A DNA stretch of 64,000 nucleotides from Mycolicibacterium sp. J2 (lineage in GTDB: Bacteria > Actinomycetota > Actinomycetes > Mycobacteriales > Mycobacteriaceae): the NCBI RefSeq assembly GCF_026240945.1, contig NZ_JAPFPY010000021.1, forward strand, positions 1 to 64,000, written 5' to 3'. Made by a program: the position numbers and the translations under genes. The notes below the pieces were generated by a model, which had not been told where the DNA came from, did not search any database, and worked only from the letters and a program-made list of their open reading frames with translations. Shown here in pieces: positions 8,746-18,814 of the stretch (positions are counted from its first letter, which is position 1; each line of letters starts with the position of its first letter).

Positions 8746-10200
8746 TCAGAGCGTCAGCCCGGGGTACAGCGGATTGGCCGCCAGCAGCTCCGCCGACGCG
8801 GCGTGCACGCGGTCGGCGGTGCCGTCGGCCAGCGCGTACTTGGCCTTGGAGCTGCCTTCGGGCTGTGTGTTCTCGAGCACCTCGACCACCAATTCGGCCA
8901 CCCGGTCGAAGTCGTCGGCGCCGAAACCGCGGGTGGTCAGCGCGGGCGTGCCGAACCGGATGCCGCTGGTGTACCAGGCCCCGTTGGGATCGTTGGGGAT
9001 GGCGTTGCGGTTGGTGACGACCCCGGCGTCCAGCAGCGCCGACTCGGCCTGCCGGCCGGTCAGCCCGAACGAGGTGACGTCCAGCAGCACCAGGTGGTTG
9101 TCGGTGCCGCCGGTGACCAGGCGGGCGCCGCGCTTGAGGAAACCGTCGGCCAGCGCCTTCGCGTTGTCGGCGATGGCCTGCGCGTAGTCGCGGAAGGCCG
9201 GCTGACGCGCCTCGGCCAGCGCCACCGCCTTGGCGGCCATCACATGCGAGAGCGGACCGCCCAGCACCATCGGGCAGCCCTTGTCGACGGCCGGCGCGTA
9301 CTCCTCGGTGGCCAGCACCAGGCCGCCGCGGGGACCGCGCAGCGACTTGTGCGTCGTGGTGGTGGTGACGTGCGCGTGCGGCACCGGATCCTCGTCGCCG
9401 GTGAACACCTTGCCTGCGACCAGGCCGGCGAAGTGCGCCATGTCGACCATCAGGGTGGCGCCCACCTCGTCGGCGATCTCCCGCATCTTGGCGAAGTTGA
9501 TCCGGCGCGGGTAGGCCGAATAGCCGGCCACCAGGATCAGCGGCTTGAACTCGCGGGCCGCGGCGGCGACGGCGTCATAGTCGATCAACCCGGTCTGGGC
9601 GTCGGTGCCGTAGCTGCGCTGGTGGAACATCTTGCCGGAGATGTTGGGCCGGAACCCGTGGGTCAGGTGCCCGCCGGTGTCCAGCGACATGCCCAGCAGA
9701 CGCTGGTTGCCCAGCTTGTTGCGCAGCGTCTCCCAGTCCTGCTCGGACAGGTCGTTGACGTGCTTGGCGCCCAGGGCCGCGAGCTCCGGCGCTTCCACGC
9801 GGGTGGCCAGGATGGCCCAGAACGCGACCAGGTTGGCGTCGATGCCCGAATGCGGTTGGGCGTAGGCGTAGGGGGCGCCGAACAGCTCGCGGGCATGCTC
9901 GGCGGCCAGTGCCTCGACGGTGTCGACGTTCTGGCAGGCCGCGTAGAAGCGGTGGCCGATGGTGCCCTCGGCGTATTTGTCGGAGAACCAGGTGCCCATG
10001 GTCAGCAGCACCGCCGGAGACGCGTAGTTCTCGCTGGCGATCAGCTTCAGCGAATCCCGTTGGTCGGCAAGCTCTTTGCGGGTGGCCGCCGCGACCCGGG
10101 GTTCGACCTGCTCGATGACCTGCAGGGCGGCCTGGTAGGCCTCGCTGGCGGTGGCGGCGTAGTCCGCACCCAGGGCACTGACGGTCGAGTCTGCAGTCAT
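8746..10200 (-). CDS. glyA: Serine hydroxymethyltransferase, long form
   Basis: PLP enzyme converting serine and tetrahydrofolate to glycine and methylene-THF. 484 aa, against ~420-430 for the canonical bacterial enzyme. The extra length is an N-terminal extension and an insertion around [16 protein letters not shown] before the conserved GGHLTHG. The Schiff-base lysine is K285 in [11 protein letters not shown], and [20 protein letters not shown] and VPNDP-type motifs are kept (AIPNDPNG). It sits at the glyA1 position by synteny next to desA2. The divergence from the canonical form suggests a different SHMT lineage. Confidence 0.95.
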   Translation of the reverse strand: MTADSTVSALGADYAATASEAYQAALQVIEQVEPRVAAATRKELADQRDSLKLIASENYASPAVLLTMGTWFSDKYAEGTIGHRFYAACQNVDTVEALAAEHARELFGAPYAYAQPHSGIDANLVAFWAILATRVEAPELAALGAKHVNDLSEQDWETLRNKLGNQRLLGMSLDTGGHLTHGFRPNISGKMFHQRSYGTDAQTGLIDYDAVAAAAREFKPLILVAGYSAYPRRINFAKMREIADEVGATLMVDMAHFAGLVAGKVFTGDEDPVPHAHVTTTTTHKSLRGPRGGLVLATEEYAPAVDKGCPMVLGGPLSHVMAAKAVALAEARQPAFRDYAQAIADNAKALADGFLKRGARLVTGGTDNHLVLLDVTSFGLTGRQAESALLDAGVVTNRNAIPNDPNGAWYTSGIRFGTPALTTRGFGADDFDRVAELVVEVLENTQPEGSSKAKYALADGTADRVHAASAELLAANPLYPGLTL

Positions 10201-10252
10201 GGCCTACAGCCTATCGCCCTCCCACGACGCTGTTTACCAGGCCGAGGCCGCC

Positions 10253-11464
10253 CTAGGCGACCCGCAGCGCGGACGGGATCAGCGGCTCGTCGAGCAGCCG
10301 GCCGAACCGTTCGGTGAGCGACACCTCGGCCGGGCGGGCGTCCAGCCAGCCCCGCAGCAGCCGGTAGCCCTCGACGTAGGTGCTGGTGTAGGCGCGCCAC
10401 AGCGGCGAGGACAGGAATTTCAGCATCTGCCGGGCCCGGCTCTCCGAGGTCAGCAGCCAGGTGGACAAGTAGGTCACCACCTCGTCGACATCGCGATGCT
10501 CGTCGTGCAGCATGAGCGCGGCGTCCTGGCGGACGTCGGCCAGCGCGGCCGATGCCTCGGCCACCGCGACCGCCCGCTCCCCGTCGAAGCGCAGGCCGAG
10601 GTCGGCGTAGATCTCCTGCGCCCACGCACCCCAGTTGGAGCCTTGCACGGCGTACAGGGCCAGATCGGCCAGCCCCTCGGCCATCAGGCACTGCGGGGTG
10701 TTGACCAGGAAGATGGTCTGCTCGGCCTGGCCCTGGCTCGCGACCAACCCGGCCTCCTTGCGGCAGTGCTCGGTGTGATGGCCCGGGTAGGACTCGTGGG
10801 CCACCAGTCGCGGCAGATTCGACATCTGCTGCTTGAGATCGGCGTTCACCGCGACGGTCGAGGTGTAGTCGCCCAGGTAGTAGTTGAATCCCGACCACGG
10901 CTTGTCGGTGACTACCTCGTAGGTGATGGTCTCGCGATCGGGCAGCGGGAAGGTGGCCCGGACCCGGTCCCGCAGCGCCGACGAGAAGGCGTGGATGGCC
11001 TCCTCCAGGCGCTGCGGCGGGATCTCTTCGGCGCTGCGGTAGGCCTGCATCCGCTCGGCCAGCGAGCCGGTGCCGCCGACGACCTCGTCGAGCTTGCGGT
11101 GCGCGTCGCGGTAGCGCTGCGGGTCGCCTTTGGTGATGTCGACGTCGAAGTACTCGCGCACCTCCTCGACGAAGCCGACCTCCTCGCCGGCGAACTTGCG
11201 GCCCGCGCAGGCCAGCGCTTTCAGGTGTGCCGAGAGATAGTCCGCGCGCTCCGGTTCCAGTCCACTGCCCGGCACCTGCGCCAGCAGTCGGTTCGCCTGG
11301 CGGGTCAGGTCGGCGGGATCCGGTGCCGGTTCGGCGGCCACCTGGCGACGCAGCTGCGGATCTCCGGTAAAGGAGTCCACATAGCCCTCCTCCAGCCGAT
11401 CGAAGCGCAGACCGAGAAGCAGATAGTCGCGAATCAGGGCCTCTGAATCCGTACCGGCGTCCAT
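10253..11464 (-). CDS. DUF885 family protein, putative metallopeptidase
   Basis: About 403 aa. The DUF885 (PF05960) hallmark [13 protein letters not shown] (residue ~220-233) resembles a zinc HExxH-type site, with acidic residues downstream ([10 protein letters not shown]). No signal peptide, so probably cytoplasmic. Substrate unknown; peptidase activity is inferred from the motif. Start ATG 11464, or GTG 11470, just after a TACGGT box, which would give a leaderless message. It is divergent from coaA with only ~30 bp between starts, and its 3' end is ~50 nt from the glyA start. Confidence 0.85.
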   Translation of the reverse strand: MDAGTDSEALIRDYLLLGLRFDRLEEGYVDSFTGDPQLRRQVAAEPAPDPADLTRQANRLLAQVPGSGLEPERADYLSAHLKALACAGRKFAGEEVGFVEEVREYFDVDITKGDPQRYRDAHRKLDEVVGGTGSLAERMQAYRSAEEIPPQRLEEAIHAFSSALRDRVRATFPLPDRETITYEVVTDKPWSGFNYYLGDYTSTVAVNADLKQQMSNLPRLVAHESYPGHHTEHCRKEAGLVASQGQAEQTIFLVNTPQCLMAEGLADLALYAVQGSNWGAWAQEIYADLGLRFDGERAVAVAEASAALADVRQDAALMLHDEHRDVDEVVTYLSTWLLTSESRARQMLKFLSSPLWRAYTSTYVEGYRLLRGWLDARPAEVSLTERFGRLLDEPLIPSALRVA

Positions 11465-11494
11465 GCCCACAACCGTAGATGCAAGACTGACCGC

Positions 11495-12427
11495 ATGCCG
11501 CGGCCGAGTGAGCCGAGCCCATATGTGGAGTTCGACAGAGCGCAGTGGCGCGCGCTGCGCATGGCCACCCCGTTGAAACTGTCCGAGGCCGAGCTGCGCG
11601 GGTTGCGCGGCCTGGGTGAGCAGATCGACCTACTGGAGGTCGAAGAGGTCTACCTGCCGCTGGCCCGGTTGATCCACCTGCAGGTGGCTGCCCATCAGCG
11701 GTTGTTCGCCGCCACCTCCGAATTCCTCGGCGAGCAGACGCCCGATACCCCGGTGCCCTTCATCATCGGGGTGGCGGGCAGTGTGGCGGTGGGCAAGTCG
11801 ACCACCGCCCGCGTGCTCAAGGCGCTGCTGGCCCGGTGGGAACACCACCCCCGGGTGGACCTGGTCACCACCGACGGGTTCCTCTACCCCAACGGCGAGC
11901 TGGGCCGGCGGAACATCATGCACCGCAAGGGTTTTCCGGAGAGCTACGACCGCAGGGCGCTGATGCGCTTCGTCACGGCGGTCAAGTCCGGCGCCGAAGC
12001 CGTTTCCGCGCCGGTGTATTCGCATCTGCTGTACGACATCGTGCCCGGCGAGCACCAGATCATCCGCCAGCCCGACATCCTCATCCTGGAGGGGCTCAAC
12101 GTCTTGCAGACCGGACCGGCGCTGATGGTCTCGGACCTGTTCGACTTCTCGCTGTACGTCGACGCCCGCATCGAGGACATCGAGAAGTGGTACATCTCGC
12201 GATTCCTGTCGATGCGGGCCGGTGCTTTCGCCGACCCGGCGTCGCACTTCCACCACTACTCCACGCTGACCGACGATCAGGCCATCTTCGCCGCCCGCGA
12301 TATCTGGCATTCGATCAACCGGCCCAACCTGATCGACAACATCCTGCCTACCCGGCCCCGCGCAACCCTGGTGTTGCGCAAGGATTCCGACCACTCCATC
12401 AACCGGCTGCGGCTGCGCAAGCTCTGA
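11495..12427 (+). CDS. coaA: Pantothenate kinase type I
   Basis: First committed step of coenzyme A synthesis: ATP-dependent phosphorylation of pantothenate. 310 aa, typical of type I PanK. Walker [13 protein letters not shown] at ~92-103, substrate-region TTDGFLYPN and RKGFPESYD motifs, and [10 protein letters not shown] all present. Essential in mycobacteria and feedback-inhibited by CoA. Its 3' end overlaps the 3' end of the convergent membrane-protein gene by 29 bp. Confidence 0.97.
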   Translation: MPRPSEPSPYVEFDRAQWRALRMATPLKLSEAELRGLRGLGEQIDLLEVEEVYLPLARLIHLQVAAHQRLFAATSEFLGEQTPDTPVPFIIGVAGSVAVGKSTTARVLKALLARWEHHPRVDLVTTDGFLYPNGELGRRNIMHRKGFPESYDRRALMRFVTAVKSGAEAVSAPVYSHLLYDIVPGEHQIIRQPDILILEGLNVLQTGPALMVSDLFDFSLYVDARIEDIEKWYISRFLSMRAGAFADPASHFHHYSTLTDDQAIFAARDIWHSINRPNLIDNILPTRPRATLVLRKDSDHSINRLRLRKL

Positions 12428-12815
12428 GCCCGGCATACTGCACGCCGCCGATCACCGCGGTGTAGAGCGCACCGCCCAGCAGCAGCGCCACGCCCCACCC
12501 GGTCAGCGGCCAGATCCCGGCGACCTCGACGGCGACGAAGCCGACGGTGAACAGGGCGTTGGCGGTGATGGTGGCGATCGCGCCGGGGCGCACCCGCTCG
12601 CGGCCGGCCAGCCAGTAGACCGTCGGGCCGTAGGCGAGGAAGAAGATCCCCAGCCCCAGTTCGACGCCGGTGGGCATGCCGGTCAGCGACGCCAACCAGC
12701 CGGGGGCGACGACGAACGGGATGCCGGTGATCCCGACCAGCACGGCGTCCAGGCGCATGGCGTAGCGCAGCAGTCCGTCGCGGGGACGAGTGGTGGTGGC
12801 GGTGATTGCGGTCAT
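12399..12815 (-). CDS. Small four-helix membrane protein
   Basis: 138 aa with four hydrophobic segments separated by short loops (for example [20 protein letters not shown] and [18 protein letters not shown]). ATG 12815 is preceded by GGAAAGGACC. No known enzymatic motif. It resembles the neighbouring 136-aa protein in length, N-terminus (T/R-rich, then [10 protein letters not shown] versus LLRFVMRADA) and topology, so the two are tandem paralogues. No homologue belongs here in the M. tuberculosis order. Function not recognised. Confidence 0.8.
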   Translation of the reverse strand: MTAITATTTRPRDGLLRYAMRLDAVLVGITGIPFVVAPGWLASLTGMPTGVELGLGIFFLAYGPTVYWLAGRERVRPGAIATITANALFTVGFVAVEVAGIWPLTGWGVALLLGGALYTAVIGGVQYAGLRACAAAAG

Positions 12816-12907
12816 CGAACGGTCCTTTCGGTGGAGGTGACGCGGGGCCGGTGCGGGGACATCACCACAACCTCTATGGGGACGGCCCCGCACCGGGCGG
12901 GCGGGAG

Positions 12908-13318
12908 TCACGCCAGACGGCGCACTCCGAGGTACTGCAACCAGGCGCAGCCGAGCGTGGCGGTGACAACCACCAGCGTCAGCGCCACACCCGCGGCGGT
13001 GAGCGGCAGGACGTCGGCGATCAGCACCGCAATCGTCGTGAGCGCGATGAGAACGTTGACGGTGACGACGCCGATCCCGATTCGCCGTAGCGCCGGGGCG
13101 GCGGCGAGCAGGTAGAGCACGGCGCCGTAACACACCAGGGCCGCCCCGACGATCCACTCGCCTGCTGCCGAAAGACCGGACAGCCGGGACAGCGGATCGG
13201 CCGTCATCGCCACGAGCAGGCCGGCGCCCGCGCATACCGTGGCGTCGGCGCGCATGACGAACCGGAGCAGGGAGTCCGTGCTGTCGGACAGCGGTGGTCG
13301 GGTCAGGGTGGCGGTCAT
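12908..13318 (-). CDS. Small four-helix membrane protein, paralogue of the next gene downstream
   Basis: 136 aa, ATG 13318 with GAGGAG 6 nt upstream. N-terminus MTATLTRPPLSDSTDSLLRF leads into four membrane segments. The shared LLR-(Y/F)-x-MR-(L/A)-DA motif marks it as a duplicate of the 12399-12815 product. The pair is transcribed together (92 nt between them). I see no catalytic or ligand motif. A two-subunit membrane complex is possible but is only inference from the duplication. Confidence 0.8.
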   Translation of the reverse strand: MTATLTRPPLSDSTDSLLRFVMRADATVCAGAGLLVAMTADPLSRLSGLSAAGEWIVGAALVCYGAVLYLLAAAPALRRIGIGVVTVNVLIALTTIAVLIADVLPLTAAGVALTLVVVTATLGCAWLQYLGVRRLA

Positions 13319-13418
13319 GTCAACTCCTCGTCGTTGAGGTGTCTCGGACATGCTCGACACTGCGGGAAAACCGCTGCCAGATCTGCACGCGTCGCTGCCA
13401 GACACTGCCAAGCCCAGC

Positions 13419-14777
13419 TCAGCGGGCGTCGACCACCTGCCCGGCGCGCAGGTCCGCCGCGATCACCCGCGCTGCCGCGTTCTGCCAGTTGTGCAACGAC
13501 CGCTGTGGTACCTCGGTGGCCAGCCACTGCCAGGCCCGCCGGGCGACGGGATCGAGCCCGGCCGCGGTGGCGTTCTGCGCGTAGGCCCGTACCCCCGCGA
13601 CATACGGGAAGTACAGCGCGTTGTAATGCCGCCACTGTTCGCTGGTGCCGAAGTCACCACCGTCGCGGGGCTTGAGCGCGGCGATGCGGTCGGCCAGCAG
13701 CGCCTTGAGTTCGTTGGCCCGTTCCAGCGGCTGATCCGGCACGCCCCGAGATGCGAGCCGGACATCGATGATCGGTAACGCGGTCAGCGGGCTGGCCACC
13801 AACTTGGACAGGTCACCGTAGTGGCCGAGGGCACGGCGGGTCAGCCGGGCGAACGTCTCGTCGTCGATCTGGTCCAGCGGGCTGTCCTTGCGCAGCGGCA
13901 GCGCGGCCTCGGTGCGGCGCAGCGCGGCGCGATCGGCGCGCAGCACCGGCGAGCCGGAGAAGGTCACCCGGTCCAACAGCCCGGCCAGCGGGTCGGCGAG
14001 CACGTTGACGGTGACGGCCACCGCGATGCTGGTGAACAGCAACACCGTCAACGGCAGCCGCGCCGACGGGCCCGTCACGGCCAGCCCGATCAGCACCTGC
14101 ACACCGAACAGCAGCGCCACCACCGCCGTCGCCGCGAACGACCGCAGCATGTCGGCGCGCAGCGCCTGCCCCTCGTCGAACGCATCCGACAGCGCGACGG
14201 CGATACCCAACAGCGCCACGTCGAACCCGGTGGACGCCAACGCAAGCCAGCTCGGCACCAGTTCCAGGGGAATCACCAGGATGGCGTTGCCCAGGGCGAA
14301 GAACAGGGTCGCCACCAGGACGAAACGCCGCACCGTCCTGGGCTGAGCGGGGCGCAGCGTGGTCGCGGCCATCGCCCCGAGCGCCGGTACCGACACCGCA
14401 GCGAACATCAGCCAATGCCCGACACGCAGCGGACCCACGACGCTGCCGGCCAGCGCCGCACCGGTGAATCCCACGGCGGCCACCATGGCGATCGCGCTCA
14501 ACTCCCACAGCCGGCGGCGCGGGTTGTCCTGGGGCCGGGACAGTTCCAGCAGTACCGCGAACCAGAACACGCCGGGCAGCACCACCAGATAGACCTCCAC
14601 CCGACCGAGTGCCGCCGAATCGGTGGTCACCCGCACCGCATCGAGGGCGACGACGACGGCGAAGCTCGACAGCCCGGCAGCGGCCAACGCCAGCACGGGC
14701 TTGCGTGGATTTCGCGCGAGCAGGTACAACCCGAGCCACCAGCTGAGTGCGAAGACCACCGCCGACAGCCCGGCCAT
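13419..14777 (-). CDS. Polytopic membrane protein with cytoplasmic C-terminal domain
   Basis: 452 aa. The first ~300 residues carry about nine hydrophobic helices, starting VVFALSWWLGLYLLARNP. The C-terminal ~150 residues are soluble and include TFARLTRRALGHYGDLSKL and a region rich in Trp/Arg. The N-terminal helices resemble 7TM-type sensor modules, but there is no kinase or cyclase domain behind them. ATG 14777 lies 5 nt after the prenyl transferase stop, so the two are an operon. Function not recognised. Confidence 0.8.
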   Translation of the reverse strand: MAGLSAVVFALSWWLGLYLLARNPRKPVLALAAAGLSSFAVVVALDAVRVTTDSAALGRVEVYLVVLPGVFWFAVLLELSRPQDNPRRRLWELSAIAMVAAVGFTGAALAGSVVGPLRVGHWLMFAAVSVPALGAMAATTLRPAQPRTVRRFVLVATLFFALGNAILVIPLELVPSWLALASTGFDVALLGIAVALSDAFDEGQALRADMLRSFAATAVVALLFGVQVLIGLAVTGPSARLPLTVLLFTSIAVAVTVNVLADPLAGLLDRVTFSGSPVLRADRAALRRTEAALPLRKDSPLDQIDDETFARLTRRALGHYGDLSKLVASPLTALPIIDVRLASRGVPDQPLERANELKALLADRIAALKPRDGGDFGTSEQWRHYNALYFPYVAGVRAYAQNATAAGLDPVARRAWQWLATEVPQRSLHNWQNAAARVIAADLRAGQVVDAR

Positions 14778-14782
14778 GGTGG

Positions 14783-15586
14783 TTACAGGCCGTGGCGCCG
14801 ATGGCGCCGGGTGTAGTCGCGCAGCGCGCGCAGGAAGTCGACCCGGCGAAACGCCGGCCAGTGCGCCTCGGTGAACCACATCTCCGAATATGCGCTCTGC
14901 CACAACAGGAATCCGGAGAGGCGTTGCTCACCCGAGGTGCGGATCACCAGATCGGGGTCGGGCTGTCCGGAGGTGTACAGGTTCTCCGAGATGGCATCGA
15001 CGGTGACCGATTCGATGAGCTGCTCGGCGGTCGCCCCGTTTGCCACTTCCTTTGCCAGCAGGGCCCGCACCGCGTCGACGATCTCCTGCCGGCCGCCGTA
15101 CCCGACCGCCACGTTGACGTGCAGCGAGCCGGGACCGGTGATGCCGGTGCTCACGGTTCCCTCGACGGCCTCCCGCAGCCGACGGGCCGGTTCCTCACCG
15201 AGAAGTTCCAGGTCACCGACGGTGCGCACACTCCAGCGGTTGGCCGGTGCGCAGATCTCCTCGACGACATCGGTGATGATTTCGATGAGCGCGGACAGCT
15301 CCTCGGGGTCGCGGCCCAGGTTCTCCGTCGACAACAGGTACACCGTGGTGAGCTCGATCCCGGCGGCCTGGCACCAGCGCAGCATCTCGGCGATCTTCGC
15401 CGCACCCTTGCGGTAGCCGTAGCTGACGTCGTTATAGCCGGCATCGCGGGCCCAGCGGCGATTACCGTCGCACAGCACCGCGATGTGGCGAGGGAGTTCG
15501 GATTTCGACCGCTGCAGCTCGTTGCGCAGCCGCATCTCGTACAGCCGGTACGCCGGCTCCTTGAGGCGCGGGGGAATGATCTCCAC
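14783..15586 (-). CDS. cis-prenyl transferase (Z-farnesyl diphosphate synthase-like, Rv1086)
   Basis: 267 aa UPP-synthase-fold enzyme. The catalytic Asp (D40) is in [14 protein letters not shown]. The IPP-binding C-terminal motifs [15 protein letters not shown] and [14 protein letters not shown] are intact. By close similarity to Rv1086 it should make short-chain E,Z-farnesyl diphosphate, the precursor extended to decaprenyl phosphate for arabinogalactan synthesis. GTG 15586 ([11 protein letters not shown]) is the start used by that family. Longer in-frame starts overlap the divergent PAQR promoter region. Confidence 0.9.
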   Translation of the reverse strand: MEIIPPRLKEPAYRLYEMRLRNELQRSKSELPRHIAVLCDGNRRWARDAGYNDVSYGYRKGAAKIAEMLRWCQAAGIELTTVYLLSTENLGRDPEELSALIEIITDVVEEICAPANRWSVRTVGDLELLGEEPARRLREAVEGTVSTGITGPGSLHVNVAVGYGGRQEIVDAVRALLAKEVANGATAEQLIESVTVDAISENLYTSGQPDPDLVIRTSGEQRLSGFLLWQSAYSEMWFTEAHWPAFRRVDFLRALRDYTRRHRRHGL

Positions 15587-15647
15587 GAAAATCAGACTAC
15601 TGTGGCGACCAAGATCCCCCATGCCAGTCAGTGGAGGTGACAGACAA

Positions 15648-16406
15648 ATGACGACACCGATCGACACCACCAAGCCCTACCGGTCCGCGGCGGGCATCAC
15701 GCCCGGCTACGACGAACCCGGAGACCTGCCCGCCGTCGTCGCCGACGGGGTGGCACAGTTCCTCGGCCGGCCCCGCGCCCGGGGCTGGATCCACGTGTAC
15801 TCCGCGGTCGTGGCGTTCATCGCGGGTGCGGCGCTGGTCTCGGTGTCGTGGGCGATGCGTGGCCTGGAGGCCGGGTTGGCCACCCTGCTCTACACGTTCA
15901 CCATCGTGGCGATGTTCGCCGTCAGCGGCACCTATCACCGGGTGACCTGGAAGTCCGCGAACGCCCGCAAGTGGATGAAGCGGGCCGACCACTCGATGAT
16001 CTTCATCTTCATCGCGGGCAGCTACACGCCGTTTGCGCTGCTCGCCCTGCCGTCCAACAAGGGCCTGGTGCTGTTCTGGATCGTCTGGGGCGGCGCGATC
16101 GCCGGTGTGTTGCTGAAGTCCTTCTGGCCGTCGGCGCCACGCTGGGTGGGCGTGCCGCTGTACATCCTGCTGGGTTGGGTGGCGGCCTGGTTCATCGGCC
16201 CGATCATGGACGGCGCCGGGGTCGCCGCCGTCGTGCTGCTCATCGTCGGCGGCGCCCTGTACAGCATCGGCGGGGTGCTCTACGGGCTCAAATGGCCCAA
16301 CCCGTGGCCGACGACGTTCGGCCATCACGAGTTCTTCCACGCGTGCACCGCGGTCGCGGCGATCTGCCACTACATCGCGATGTGGTTCGCGGTCTTCAGC
16401 GGCTAG
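15648..16406 (+). CDS. PAQR / hemolysin III family membrane protein
   Basis: 252 aa with seven predicted helices. Conserved family features are visible: SGTYHRVTW near the end of helix 2, the D-containing [18 protein letters not shown], and the C-terminal [19 protein letters not shown] with the His pair proposed to bind a metal as in PAQR receptors. ATG 15648 has a strong GGAGGTGA upstream. Role in mycobacteria unknown; possible membrane-lipid hydrolase or homeostasis protein. Divergent from the prenyl transferase, as in Rv1085c-Rv1086. Confidence 0.92.
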   Translation: MTTPIDTTKPYRSAAGITPGYDEPGDLPAVVADGVAQFLGRPRARGWIHVYSAVVAFIAGAALVSVSWAMRGLEAGLATLLYTFTIVAMFAVSGTYHRVTWKSANARKWMKRADHSMIFIFIAGSYTPFALLALPSNKGLVLFWIVWGGAIAGVLLKSFWPSAPRWVGVPLYILLGWVAAWFIGPIMDGAGVAAVVLLIVGGALYSIGGVLYGLKWPNPWPTTFGHHEFFHACTAVAAICHYIAMWFAVFSG

Positions 16407-16407
16407 C

Positions 16408-16456
16408 GACTTCGGCGCGCTCATCCGCGGTGAGCGCAGGAAAACGCGCCGAAATC
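16408..16456. terminator. Nested palindrome between convergent PAQR and isomerase genes
   Basis: Outer arms GACTTCGGCGCG (16408-16419) and CGCGCCGAAATC (16445-16456) pair at 11 of 12 positions. The loop contains a second short palindrome, CTCATCCGCGGTGAG. It starts 2 nt after the PAQR stop and ends 2 nt before the 3' end of the convergent gene. This is consistent with a bidirectional U-less terminator. Confidence 0.6.
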
Positions 16457-16458
16457 AC

Positions 16459-16833
16459 TCAGTCGGTGGTGATGTTGTCCGGGCCCCAGTACGCCTTCAT
16501 CGACGTGATCTTGGCGTCGGCGTCGAAGGACATGACGCTGATGATGTCGATGCTCATCCCGCTGCCATTGCCGAAATCCAACGACAGTCGCCAGTAGAAG
16601 GCGGCCTCGTGGCCGAGCGCGCGCAGCGTGTAAATCTCGATCGTGCCCTTGACGTTCTCGATGTTGGCGTAGAAGCCGCGGATGGCCTGCCTGCCGATGT
16701 GCACCTCACCGCCGACCGGATCCTCGACGGTGGCGTCGGAGGCGTACAGCTCGGCGACGTCGTCGGCCGCGCCGCTGGCGACCAGTTCGAGGTAGCGATG
16801 GACGGTGGCGGTGATCTGCTCGGGACTGGGCAT
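16459..16833 (-). CDS. Ketosteroid isomerase-like protein (steroid delta-isomerase fold)
   Basis: 124 aa NTF2-fold protein. It is unusually close to classical delta5-3-ketosteroid isomerase: RY at position 14, DATVEDPVGG with the catalytic Asp at 38, and SIDIISVMSF with an Asp at 96 aligning to the oxyanion-hole Asp. With ATG 16833 the Tyr14/Asp38 numbering equals that of the Comamonas enzyme. GTG 16842 is an alternative. Likely role: isomerisation of delta5- to delta4-3-ketosteroid. It starts ~10 nt after the DUF255 gene on the same strand. Confidence 0.82.
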   Translation of the reverse strand: MPSPEQITATVHRYLELVASGAADDVAELYASDATVEDPVGGEVHIGRQAIRGFYANIENVKGTIEIYTLRALGHEAAFYWRLSLDFGNGSGMSIDIISVMSFDADAKITSMKAYWGPDNITTD

Positions 16834-16843
16834 GGGCCGCACG

Positions 16844-18814
16844 CTACACGGCCCGGTTCAGCGCCGCGGCCAGATCCTGGGGCGTCGTCACCGGCAGGTC
16901 GCAGACCCGGCCCCGGCACACGTAGGCCGCGTCGCGTCCGCCGACGCGGTCCCGTCCGGCCAGTAGTTCGGTGCTGTCGGCGCGACCGCCCACTACGATG
17001 GCCCCGCCGGGCGCCAATGCTCGTGCCGCGGTGAGCAGTTCGGAGTGGTCCGGGTCGCAGGCGACGGCGATCTGCAGGGGTCCGCGCACCGCCGCCTCGG
17101 CGACGGCCAGCCAGTGCCCGCCGGAGCGGGCGGCCTTGGCCAGGATGGACGTCGCGGCCGCCAGCGAGTCCGCGGCAGCTGTCGCGTACCGCGGCACGGA
17201 GGTCAGGTGCGCGGCCAGTTGCAACGCTTCGGCGATGAGTGCCGCCCCGGACGGCGTCGCCCCGTCCAGCGGGTCGGCGGGCCGCAACACCAACGCCTCG
17301 GCGTCGTCGGCGGTGTCGAACCAGCGACCGTCGACATCGGCGAAGTGGTCCGTCGCGGTGTCCAGCAGGCCGGTGGCATCGGCCAGCCAGCGGCCCGTCA
17401 GCTGATACAGCGTCAGCAATCCGGTGGCCATCGCGGCGTAGTCCTCCAGGATCCCCGCGCTGGCACCGACCGCCCCACCGAGGCTGGCCCGGCGCAGCCG
17501 CCCGTCCACCAGATGCAGGTCCAGTAGCCGACGGGCGCATTCCGTTGCGGCATCGAGGTATTCGGGGCGATCGAGGGCGACGGCGGCCTCGGCGAGCGCG
17601 GTGATGGCCAGACCGTTCCACGCTGTGACGATCTTCGCGTCGCGCCCCGGCTGCAACCGCCGCGCCCGAGCGGCCAGCAGGGTGTCGCACACCCTGGCGA
17701 ACCGTTCGGGGTCGTCCGGGTCGGTGCGCAGCTGCAGCACCGAGGCGCCGTTTTCGAAGGTTCCCGCCTCGGTCACACCGAAAAGCGAAGCGGCCCAGGC
17801 ACCGTCGTCGTCACCGAGGACATCGCACAGCTCATCGGGTGTCCACACATAGGTCGATCCCTCCACCCCGCCGGCGTCGGCATCCAGGGACGAGATGAAC
17901 ATCCCGCCCTCGCCGAGGTCGTCGATGACGAACCGGGCGGTCTGTTCGGCGACCCTGCGGGCCAACGGATTTCCGGTCCACCTGGCCCAATGTGCGTACA
18001 CCCGCAGCAACAGTGCGTTGTCGTACAGCATTTTCTCGAAATGCGGTACCACCCAAGCAGTGTCGACACTGTACCTGGCGAAACCACCCGCCAACTGGTC
18101 GTAGATACCACCTCGCGCCATCGCCTGGCAGGTGCGTTCCACGACATCCAGTCCGGCCCCGGTGCGCTCGTGATGCCGCAGCAGCGCCTCCAGCAGAGCC
18201 GACGGCGGGAACTTCGGCGCCCGGCCGAAGCCGCCGTACTTGCGGTCCTCGTCACGCAGCACCGCGGCCACCGCGTCATCGCACAACGCGGGTTGCAGCG
18301 CAGGCCCGCCGGGTAATCCGCCCGTCATGGCGCGCAGTTCAGCGGCGATGCCGTCCGATGCCCGTTCCACTTCGTCGCGGCGCTGCCGCCATGTTTCCTC
18401 GACAGCCGAGAGCAATTGCAGGAAGGCGTCTTTGGGGTAATAGGTGCCGGCGAAGAACGGCCTGCCGTCCGGGGTGAGGAAGCATGTCATCGGCCAGCCG
18501 CCCTGCCCGGTCAGGGCGACGGTCGCGTTCATGTACACGGCGTCCAGGTCGGGCCGTTCCTCGCGGTCGACCTTGATACAGACGAAATGCGCGTTGGCCA
18601 CCGCGGCGACGTCGGCGGACTCGAAGGACTCGTGGGCCATCACATGACACCAGTGGCAGGCGGCGTACCCGACGGACAGCAGGATCGGGACGTCACGCTC
18701 GGCCGCTTCGGCCAAAGCCTGCGGACCCCACTGTTGCCAGCGCACTGGGTTGTCGGCGTGCTGGCGCAGGTAGGGGCTGGTGGCCTCGCCCAGGGTGTTA
18801 CCCCGTGCTGTCAT
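16844..18814 (-). CDS. DUF255 thioredoxin-like / YyaL family protein
   Basis: 656 aa, Rv1084-like. The N-terminal ~170 residues form a thioredoxin-fold DUF255 domain with C53-H-W-C56 (ACHWCHVMAHESF) and GQGGWPMTCFLTPDG. The rest is an (alpha/alpha)6-barrel like those of glycosidases and cellobiose epimerases (KYGGFGRAPKFPP, FARYSVDTAWVVPHFEKML). Members in eukaryotes are SPATA20. Biochemical role unknown; a redox or sugar-related activity is inferred from domains. Its start overlaps the preceding gene by 17 nt, in an operon with mca. Confidence 0.93.
   Translation of the reverse strand: MTARGNTLGEATSPYLRQHADNPVRWQQWGPQALAEAAERDVPILLSVGYAACHWCHVMAHESFESADVAAVANAHFVCIKVDREERPDLDAVYMNATVALTGQGGWPMTCFLTPDGRPFFAGTYYPKDAFLQLLSAVEETWRQRRDEVERASDGIAAELRAMTGGLPGGPALQPALCDDAVAAVLRDEDRKYGGFGRAPKFPPSALLEALLRHHERTGAGLDVVERTCQAMARGGIYDQLAGGFARYSVDTAWVVPHFEKMLYDNALLLRVYAHWARWTGNPLARRVAEQTARFVIDDLGEGGMFISSLDADAGGVEGSTYVWTPDELCDVLGDDDGAWAASLFGVTEAGTFENGASVLQLRTDPDDPERFARVCDTLLAARARRLQPGRDAKIVTAWNGLAITALAEAAVALDRPEYLDAATECARRLLDLHLVDGRLRRASLGGAVGASAGILEDYAAMATGLLTLYQLTGRWLADATGLLDTATDHFADVDGRWFDTADDAEALVLRPADPLDGATPSGAALIAEALQLAAHLTSVPRYATAAADSLAAATSILAKAARSGGHWLAVAEAAVRGPLQIAVACDPDHSELLTAARALAPGGAIVVGGRADSTELLAGRDRVGGRDAAYVCRGRVCDLPVTTPQDLAAALNRAV

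Noticed and set aside
8686-10317. 543-aa open frame on the plus strand over glyA
   Set aside because: Gly/Arg/Val-rich frame with no family features, antisense to an intact SHMT gene.
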